Below the pieces are notes generated by a model. It was not told the origin of the DNA and searched no databases. It saw only the letters and a list, made by a program, of their open reading frames with translations. DNA of 18,465 bases from JBBQXV01 sp043785585 (GTDB lineage: Bacteria; Myxococcota_A; Polyangia; Polyangiales; Polyangiaceae), in contig JAYVXB010000290.1 in assembly GCA_043785585.1 (NCBI GenBank), positions 1 through 18,465 on the forward strand. The letters are read 5' to 3'. Within the stretch, counting starts at the first letter, position 1; each line of letters begins with the position of its first letter. Shown here piece after piece: positions 6,896 to 12,425 of the stretch. The translations under genes were made by a program, and so were the position numbers.

Positions 6896-7471
6896 ATGCG
6901 ACATCGGGAGATCTCGGCGAGACAAGGGGCGCTAGCGAGCCTTTCATTCGTGCTCGTACTGGCCGTCGGTTCGCGCGCCGCTGCCGCGCCCCAAGCAAAC
7001 GTTGGAATGACGCTCGGTGGCGGCGTCACAGGCCTGCGAGGCGGAGAGCACGGCGGGCTCTTTCATCTCGGGGGTCGCGCAGATGTCTTGTTCTTGCGCG
7101 AACGCGGCCGCGACATGGCGATTGGACCGTACGTCGACATCGTGTCGGCATCGTTCGAGACGTTGGAGCTCGGCGGCGGCGTGGAGTGGCTCATCCCCGT
7201 TCGCGATGACCTACCGCTCATCCTCTCGGCGGGCGCGTTCGAACGACGCGCGCCTGGGTTCGCGTGGGAGCCGGGCGTCGCGACGACGCTGTTTTTCGGC
7301 TCCAGAAGTTACAACTTTCACTCTTGGTACAACCTCGGGCTCGGGTTGTTCGTTCAGGGTCGATATGGGCTCGGTGATGCGAAGCAAGGCGAGCTCATTT
7401 TCGGCGCCCAGATCGACCTCGCGCTCCTCGTCTATCCGTTCATCTTCGTCTACCAGGCGATCCGTCGCTGA
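6896..7471 (+). CDS. Exported, probable outer-membrane beta-barrel-like protein, unknown function
   Basis: 191 residues. The N-terminus has an Arg-rich start, a hydrophobic core 'ALASLSFVLVLAVG' and an Ala-rich cleavage region ('SRAAAAPQA'). The mature part alternates Gly and aromatic or hydrophobic residues ('GPYVDIVSASFETLELGGGVEWLIPV', cut here into overlapping strands), consistent with amphipathic beta strands of a small barrel. It ends in a hydrophobic stretch before 'YQAIRR'. ATG 6896 has no Shine-Dalgarno site at normal distance; a TAAGCT word lies ten bases upstream. I cannot name the family. Position between the lipoprotein and zapA suggests co-transcription. Confidence 0.7.
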   Translation: MRHREISARQGALASLSFVLVLAVGSRAAAAPQANVGMTLGGGVTGLRGGEHGGLFHLGGRADVLFLRERGRDMAIGPYVDIVSASFETLELGGGVEWLIPVRDDLPLILSAGAFERRAPGFAWEPGVATTLFFGSRSYNFHSWYNLGLGLFVQGRYGLGDAKQGELIFGAQIDLALLVYPFIFVYQAIRR

Positions 7472-7510
7472 CGCGAACGGCCCTGGCGGTGGTAAGCTCG
7501 TCGCCGCTCG

Positions 7511-7834
7511 ATGGACCGGCGCACCGTTCAGCTTCACATCGCAGGGCAAAGCTACAAGGTCGTGAGCTCCGCGCCCGAGGGAGAGCTGCACCACCTCGCC
7601 GAGGTGGTGACCGCGAAGCTCACCGAAGTCTCGCCGCGCGGTCGCCCAATCCCACCGCAGGCAATGCTCCTCGCGGCCATGGCGCTTGTCCACGAGCTCG
7701 AGGCCGAACGGGGAAAGCGCGAGGCGCTCGAGCGGAAGACGCGCGACCTCCTTCGGCGCGTACTCATGCGAATCGACGACGCGCTCGAGCCGGCCGATGC
7801 GGACGACGACGCGGAGCCGGCGCACGAGCAGTAG
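7511..7834 (+). CDS. zapA: Cell division protein ZapA
   Basis: 107 residues, the usual ZapA size. ZapA binds and bundles FtsZ filaments at midcell in the cytoplasm. The N-terminal domain has the typical 'VQLHIAGQSYKV' strand pair, then 'HHLAEVVTAKL'; 'AMLLAAMALVHELEAER' begins the long C-terminal coiled coil, and the end is acidic. ATG 7511 lacks a Shine-Dalgarno site; TAAGCT lies 12 bases upstream, so a very short leader is possible. Its stop codon directly abuts a parS core, and bioF starts seven bases after the stop. The assignment rests on family pattern; ZapA is short and diverges easily. Confidence 0.85.
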   Translation: MDRRTVQLHIAGQSYKVVSSAPEGELHHLAEVVTAKLTEVSPRGRPIPPQAMLLAAMALVHELEAERGKREALERKTRDLLRRVLMRIDDALEPADADDDAEPAHEQ

Positions 7835-7848
7835 GTTTCACGTGAAAC
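7835..7848. promoter_or_regulatory. parS: parS site 1 (ParB-binding centromere core)
   Basis: GTTTCACGTGAAAC, a perfect 14-bp palindrome. It equals the core of the widely conserved parS consensus TGTTTCACGTGAAACA; the 16-mer at 7834-7849 differs from that consensus only at its first base. It starts right after the zapA stop codon and contains the GTG used as the bioF start. ParB loads at such sites, spreads as a CTP-dependent clamp and helps segregate origins. A second copy is at 9124-9137. Confidence 0.85.
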
Positions 7849-8957
7849 ATCCTCCTCGTGCGTTGAGCTTCCTCGACGATGCCCTTCAGGCGCTCGACGC
7901 CGAGGGGCTGCTTCGCCCGCGCGCGCTCCCCGTCGATGACGACGCCCCGTCCTTTTGCTCCAACGACTACCTCGGCCTCGCCCGCCGGCCCGCTCCCGCA
8001 GGAGCTTCCGGGAGCGGCGCGTCGCGCCTCGTCGCGGGCGAGCGCGCCATTCACCGCGGGCTGGAAGAGGACGTCGCGTCTTGGCTCGGGTGCGAGGCAG
8101 CTCTCGTTTTCTCGAGCGGCTACGCGGCGAACGTCGGCGCATTGGGCGCCCTCGCGCGGCCCGGCGACCTCATCGTCAGTGACACGCTGAACCACGCCTC
8201 GATCATCGACGGCGCGCGATTGTCCCGCGCGGACGTCGTGGTGACACCGCACCTCGACACAGCGGCTGTTGGCCGCGCCCTTACTGCACCGAGACATGGG
8301 CGTGCGTGGGTCGTCACGGAGTCGTATTTCAGCATGGACGCCGACGCCCCCGACCTGCGCGCGCTTCGTGAGATCTGCGACGAGCACGGGGCCGCGCTTG
8401 TCGTGGACGAGGCCCACTCGCTCGGTGTCCTCGGCCCCGACGGGCGAGGCCTCTGCGTCGAAGCGGGGATCGTTCCGGACGTGTGGATTGGAACGTTCGG
8501 GAAGGCTTTCGGGGCCAGCGGTGCCTTCGTCGCCGGCAGCCAATCACTCGTTTCCTGGCTCTGGAACCGCGCGCGCTCCTTCGTTTTCTCCACCGGACTC
8601 AGTCCCGTCGTCGCCGAAGCGGCTCGCGCCGGTCTCCGTGAAGCTCGCGAGCGACCCGAGCTCCGGGAGGCGGTCCTCCGCTCTGCCGCGCAGCTCCGCG
8701 GGGGACTTCGCGAGCTCGGCGTCGAAGCAAAGGGGTTCGGGCAGATCATCCCTTGGATTGTCGGCTCTCCCGACGCTGCACGGCGACTTGCCGACGAGCT
8801 GCTCGTTCGCGGGTTGCGCGTCGCCGCGATCCGTCCGCCTTCGGTTCCGAGCGGGACCTCCCGTCTCCGCCTTACGGTCTCCGCGCGACACACGCCGGGA
8901 GATCTGTCCCGAGCGCTGAGCACGATCGCCGAGGCCCTCGCATGCCAACCCCGCTGA
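7842..8957 (+). CDS. bioF: 8-amino-7-oxononanoate synthase BioF
   Basis: Condenses pimeloyl-ACP with alanine to give 8-amino-7-oxononanoate, the first ring-forming step of biotin synthesis; PLP-dependent and cytoplasmic. The 371-residue product has 'FCSNDYLGLA', 'GSGASRLVAGE', 'FSSGYAANVGAL', 'DTLNHASIIDG', 'VVDEAHSLGVLGPDGRG', and 'GTFGKAFGASGAF' with the PLP lysine at Lys221. No in-frame ATG lies near the N-terminus. The GTG at 7842, inside the parS palindrome, is the best start: an AGG at 7833-7835 lies six bases before it, and the family N-terminus follows within about ten residues. TTG 7863 is a weaker alternative. The 3' end overlaps bioD by 16 bases, so the two are translationally coupled. 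bioA and bioB are not in the window. Confidence 0.93.
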   Translation: MKHPPRALSFLDDALQALDAEGLLRPRALPVDDDAPSFCSNDYLGLARRPAPAGASGSGASRLVAGERAIHRGLEEDVASWLGCEAALVFSSGYAANVGALGALARPGDLIVSDTLNHASIIDGARLSRADVVVTPHLDTAAVGRALTAPRHGRAWVVTESYFSMDADAPDLRALREICDEHGAALVVDEAHSLGVLGPDGRGLCVEAGIVPDVWIGTFGKAFGASGAFVAGSQSLVSWLWNRARSFVFSTGLSPVVAEAARAGLREARERPELREAVLRSAAQLRGGLRELGVEAKGFGQIIPWIVGSPDAARRLADELLVRGLRVAAIRPPSVPSGTSRLRLTVSARHTPGDLSRALSTIAEALACQPR

Positions 8958-9613
8958 TCGTCGTCACAGGCACCGGCACCGAGATCGGCAAGACGCACGC
9001 GAGCGTCGCGCTTCTCCTTCGGTGGGGCGCGACATCGCGTGTCTGCGGCGTGAAGCCGATCGAGACCGGCGTACTCCCCGGAGCGGAGGGCGACGATGCG
9101 CGCCGCTTGCGCGAGGCGTCCACGTTTCACGTGAAACGTCCCTTCGGACGAACGTTCGAGCCCCCCGTTTCGCCGCATCTGGCAGCGCGCGCCACGGGCG
9201 TCGTGATCGATTCGCCAGGGATTGTCGGAGAGGTTGCGCTGCTCCGCGCGGACGCGCAGGGCGTTCTCGTCGAGCTCGCGGGCGGGCTATTTTCTCCGCT
9301 CGCCACTGGCCTCACGAACGCCGACCTCGCACGAGATCTCGCGCCGACCGCAATCGTCCTCGTCGCTCCGGACCGGTTGGGAGTCCTGCACGACATCGGC
9401 GCCGCCACGCGCGCGGCGCGGGCATGCGGACTTCGACTCGCCGGCGTGATCCTCATGGCGCCTCCGACCGAGGACGCTTCCACGGGCCGCAACGCCGCGG
9501 AGGTCTCGCTCGTGACGGACGTTCCCCTCCTCGCCATCTATCCGCGCGCCTCGGCTGCCGTTCTCGCGGACCTCCCGGAAACGGCGGCGGCGATCGCGAC
9601 ACTCATCCGCTGA
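8942..9613 (+). CDS. bioD: ATP-dependent dethiobiotin synthetase BioD
   Basis: Closes the ureido ring of dethiobiotin from 7,8-diaminononanoate, CO2 and ATP; cytoplasmic. The 223-residue product has 'GTGTEIGKT' (Walker A, residues 10-18), 'GVKPIETGV' with Lys38, 'FEPPVSPHLAAR', and 'LVELAGGLFSPL', the counterpart of the family 'VEGAGG' segment with Leu replacing the first Gly. ATG 8942 overlaps the end of bioF. Codons 61-66 (Thr-Phe-His-Val-Lys-Arg) are spelled by an 18-bp palindrome containing a parS core; these residues fall in a variable stretch before 'SPHLAA'. The gene ends 11 bases inside the convergent ABC ATPase gene. Confidence 0.93.
   Translation: MPTPLIVVTGTGTEIGKTHASVALLLRWGATSRVCGVKPIETGVLPGAEGDDARRLREASTFHVKRPFGRTFEPPVSPHLAARATGVVIDSPGIVGEVALLRADAQGVLVELAGGLFSPLATGLTNADLARDLAPTAIVLVAPDRLGVLHDIGAATRAARACGLRLAGVILMAPPTEDASTGRNAAEVSLVTDVPLLAIYPRASAAVLADLPETAAAIATLIR
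9122..9139. promoter_or_regulatory. parS: parS site 2, inside bioD
   Basis: ACGTTTCACGTGAAACGT, a perfect 18-bp palindrome around the same 14-bp parS core as at 7835-7848. It lies 1,289 bp away, centre to centre. It coincides exactly with six bioD codons and uses TTT, AAA and CGT where this GC-rich gene mostly prefers C- or G-ending codons. That fits selection on the DNA word rather than the protein. Confidence 0.85.
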
Positions 9614-10238
9614 GGATTCGCCCGCGCTCGAGGACGATTTCGTCGTCACGCACCGCCTCGGCGAACGCGGCGTCGTGAGTCACGACGACGACGATCGCAC
9701 CACCCCCTGCCTCCTCCCGCACGACCCGCGTCAGGCGCTCCGCGGAGGCGGCGTCCAGCCCCGTCGTTGGCTCGTCCAGAAGCAGGAGCTTCGGCTCGTG
9801 AACGAGCGCGCGAGCGAGCGCCACCCGCTGGCGCTGTCCGCGCGAGTACGTTCGAAGCGGCCGATCGGCGAAGCCTTTGAGGTCGAAGCGCGCGCTCGCT
9901 CGCTCGAACGTGACGACGGCGTCGCAGCCGTAGAGGCGCGCGGCGAGCTCGATGTTCTCGCGTCCGCTGAGCTCGGAGTAGCAAAGCGACTCGTGCCCAA
10001 GCCAGCCGAGGCGCGCCCGCACCTCGGCGCGTGTCTTACCGAGGGCGCCGTGATCGATCGCGCCGGACGTTGGACGCGCAAGCGTTCCGACGATCCCGAG
10101 GAGTGTCGACTTCCCCGATCCGTTCGCGCCACGCACGACCGAGACGCGCCCACTCCGGAACACCGCGCTCACGCCAGCGAGCGCTCGGACCGGGCCGAAC
10201 GTTTTGGTCACCGAACGGAGCTCGACACGCAGGTCCAC
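9603..10238 (-). CDS. ABC transporter ATP-binding protein, CcmA-like
   Basis: A single nucleotide-binding domain of 211 residues from GTG 10238. It has Walker A 'GANGSGKST' (37-45), 'LGWLGHESLCYSELSGRENI', signature 'YSRGQ' in place of LSGGQ, Walker B 'LLLLDEPTTGLD' and switch 'VTHD'. The short length, a 'GHE' after the Q-loop region and 'ELSGRENI' resemble CcmA, the ATPase of the cytochrome c maturation haem exporter, but no CcmB or CcmC lies beside it, so the substrate is unknown. The start is uncertain: there is no ATG. GTG 10238 gives CcmA-like length; TTG 10289 would add 17 residues. Neither has a good Shine-Dalgarno site. It overlaps the bioD end by 11 bases and diverges from moxR. Confidence 0.88.
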   Translation of the reverse strand: MDLRVELRSVTKTFGPVRALAGVSAVFRSGRVSVVRGANGSGKSTLLGIVGTLARPTSGAIDHGALGKTRAEVRARLGWLGHESLCYSELSGRENIELAARLYGCDAVVTFERASARFDLKGFADRPLRTYSRGQRQRVALARALVHEPKLLLLDEPTTGLDAASAERLTRVVREEAGGGAIVVVVTHDAAFAEAVRDDEIVLERGRILSG

Positions 10239-10313
10239 GCGCGGAGTGTCGAACGTCCGAGCACGCGGAGGCAATGCCGCAAATCGCAATGCGCGGATTG
10301 GCGCGCCGGGCTC

Positions 10314-10327
10314 CTTTATACATAAAG
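10314..10327. promoter_or_regulatory. AT-rich palindrome between divergent ABC ATPase and moxR genes
   Basis: CTTTAT (10314-10319), AC, ATAAAG (10322-10327): a perfect 6+6 palindrome with a two-base spacer. It is among the most AT-rich spots in a very GC-rich window. It could be an operator, or the -10 region of a minus-strand promoter; read on that strand it contains TATAAA. The moxR ATG is 48 bases to the right. Confidence 0.35.
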
Positions 10328-10374
10328 CTCACGCGCGCGACGCGTGCAGACTTCGCCGTGCTACTCTGGGCTTC

Positions 10375-11337
10375 ATGACCGCGGCCCCAGCGCTGACTTC
10401 GCAGGAGCTCCCGTCGCTCCAGAAGTTGCGGACCGCGGTAGAGGCTGCGCTCGAGGGGAAGTCCGAGGCGGTGGAGCTCGCGCTCGTGGCGCTTCTCGCA
10501 CGCGGGCACCTCCTCATCGAGGACGTCCCCGGCGTAGGCAAGACGACCCTCGCCCGTGCGCTCGCGAGGGCGGTCGGCGGCGACTTGCGACGCGTGCAGT
10601 TTACAAGCGATCTCCTGCCTAGCGACGTTCTCGGCGTCTCGGTCTACGACCAGCGCCGCGGCGAGTTCGTTCTCAGGCAGGGCCCCGTCTTCGCGAACGT
10701 GCTGCTCGCCGACGAGATCAACCGCGCGAGCCCGCGCACGCAGTCGGCGCTCCTCGAGGCAATGAACGAGGGTCAGGTCTCGCTCGACGGCCAGACGATC
10801 CCGCTCCCCGAGCCGTTCTTCGTCATCGCAACGCAAAACCCGCAAGACTTCGCAGGGACGTTCCCTCTCCCCGAGTCGCAGCTCGATCGCTTCCTCTTGC
10901 GCGTTCGGATTGGTTATCCCCCACCGCAAGTCGAAATGCGCCTGCTCCTGAGCGGGAACACCGACACGGCTCGCGACGTACCGGTGGTGCTCGATCCGTC
11001 GGCGCTCGTCAGCTTGCAGCACGAGGTGCACCGCGTCGCGCTCGACAGCTCGCTCGGCAGCTACCTCCAAGCAATCATCCAGGCCACGCGCGGGTCTCCG
11101 CTCCTCTCGCTCGGAGCGTCCACGCGCGGCGCGATGGCGCTCGCGAACGCGGCGCGCGCCCGCGCTCTTCTCCGCGGACGCAACTACTGCATCGCGGACG
11201 ACATTCACGATCTCGCGGTGCCGGTCCTCGCGCACCGCGTGCGCCTGGCCACGCACGCGGACGGCTTCATGCCGACGCGCGACGAGGCGGAGTCCGCAGT
11301 GCGCGAGATCGTCGCGCGCGTCCCCGTTCCACTCTGA
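10375..11337 (+). CDS. MoxR-family AAA+ ATPase
   Basis: 320 residues, normal for MoxR. These cytoplasmic ATPases form rings and are thought to act as chaperones that assemble or activate partner proteins. Walker A 'DVPGVGKTT' spans about residues 50-58, Walker B 'LLADE' about 110-114, and sensor 1 'ATQNP' has Asn155. 'PLPESQLDRFLLR' carries the arginine-finger region, and the C-terminal lid contains 'GASTRGAMALANAARARALL'. ATG 10375 has no Shine-Dalgarno site, but TACTCT lies seven bases before it, so a leaderless message is possible. A DUF58 gene follows after 26 bases and a transglutaminase gene after that, the standard companions of this family. Confidence 0.95.
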   Translation: MTAAPALTSQELPSLQKLRTAVEAALEGKSEAVELALVALLARGHLLIEDVPGVGKTTLARALARAVGGDLRRVQFTSDLLPSDVLGVSVYDQRRGEFVLRQGPVFANVLLADEINRASPRTQSALLEAMNEGQVSLDGQTIPLPEPFFVIATQNPQDFAGTFPLPESQLDRFLLRVRIGYPPPQVEMRLLLSGNTDTARDVPVVLDPSALVSLQHEVHRVALDSSLGSYLQAIIQATRGSPLLSLGASTRGAMALANAARARALLRGRNYCIADDIHDLAVPVLAHRVRLATHADGFMPTRDEAESAVREIVARVPVPL

Positions 11338-11363
11338 GGTTTCTGAGGTAACGGAGAAGCCGC

Positions 11364-12425
11364 ATGCAGCAGGCAACAGTCGCCGAACGTCCCGGCCTCG
11401 TCGCGAGGCTCTTGCGACGATGGCGCAACGTGCGCCCGCCGCGCAGATTGAAGTTCACCCGCGAGGGGAAGTTCTTCGTCGGAATCACGCTAGGCGTCGG
11501 CTTCGCCGCGATCAACACCGCGAACAACCTCCTCTATCTCCTCCTCGGGATGCTCCTCGCGTTGATCGTCGTGAGCGGGATCATGAGCGAGCTCTCGCTT
11601 CGCGATCTCACGGTCGCCCGCCGCCTCCCGATGCGCGCGCAGGTCGGACGCGCTCATCTCGTCGAGATCGAAGTCTTCAATCATAAAACGAGGATCCCTT
11701 CATACGCCATAGAGGTGGAGGATCTTCGCGCAGGGCAGCCGGCTGACAAACGCTGTTTCTTTCTAAAAATTAGTCCCAAGTCCGCGCAGGTCGCTGCCTA
11801 CCGCCGTACGCCGAACAAGCGCGGGCGCGACGTCCACGTCGGATTCCGGATCGCGACGAGGTTTCCGTTCGGCCTCTTCGAAAAATCGCGAGAGGTGCCT
11901 GCCGAAGGCGACCTGATCATCTATCCGGCGGTCGACCCGGTCCAGCTCCCGCCTTCTCCTGCAGGGCGAACGTTCGGGCCCGACGGGGTCATCGGCCGAG
12001 GACACGGAGAGGACTTCCTCGGGCTCAAGATGATGCGCGAGGGAGAAGATCCGCGAGACATCCACTGGCGAAAGTCTGCGGCCGCAGGGCATCTCGTCAT
12101 GCGCGAGCGCGCAAGAGAGGCGCGCCCCGACCTGTCGATCCAGCTGGACGTCCAGCGACCTCTCGGCGCGGGCGACGAATGGGATCTGGGGTTCGAGCGA
12201 CGCATTCGTGACGTAGCTTCTCGCGCGGTAGCGCATTTGAAGCGCGGGGATTGCGTGACCATCGTGACGAACGCGGGCGGCTCGGCGCGCGCGGATCGCA
12301 CTGCGGGCGCGGATCCCGTCCTGCGCTACCTCGCGCTCCTCGGCCCGTCCGAGGCGAAACGTCACCCGTCGCGCCCCGAGCATCCTTCGCGCGACGGGAG
12401 CTCCGAACCGAAGGCGGCGGAATAA
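11364..12425 (+). CDS. DUF58 domain membrane protein
   Basis: 353 residues. Two hydrophobic segments (about 37-50 and 55-74) anchor the N-terminus. A soluble beta-rich region follows. The DUF58 signature 'GEDPRDIHWRKSA' is around residues 227-239, then 'VMRERAREA', with a von Willebrand A-like ending predicted for the family ('LSIQLDV'). The C-terminal tail is charged and Pro/Ser-rich. GGAG at 11353-11356 lies seven bases before the ATG. It is sandwiched between moxR and the TgpA-type gene, and its TAA stop shares one base with the next ATG. Function is unknown; the family is presumed to be a substrate or partner of MoxR. Confidence 0.93.
   Translation: MQQATVAERPGLVARLLRRWRNVRPPRRLKFTREGKFFVGITLGVGFAAINTANNLLYLLLGMLLALIVVSGIMSELSLRDLTVARRLPMRAQVGRAHLVEIEVFNHKTRIPSYAIEVEDLRAGQPADKRCFFLKISPKSAQVAAYRRTPNKRGRDVHVGFRIATRFPFGLFEKSREVPAEGDLIIYPAVDPVQLPPSPAGRTFGPDGVIGRGHGEDFLGLKMMREGEDPRDIHWRKSAAAGHLVMRERAREARPDLSIQLDVQRPLGAGDEWDLGFERRIRDVASRAVAHLKRGDCVTIVTNAGGSARADRTAGADPVLRYLALLGPSEAKRHPSRPEHPSRDGSSEPKAAE

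Noticed and set aside
7686..7841. Upstream extension of bioF into zapA
   Set aside because: The extra residues lie in another frame of zapA and do not look like BioF; GTG 7842 gives a normal family length.
10913..10922. DnaA-box-like word TTATCCCCC
   Set aside because: It lacks the CACA end of the consensus TTATCCACA, stands alone, and lies inside moxR. I see no oriC in the window.
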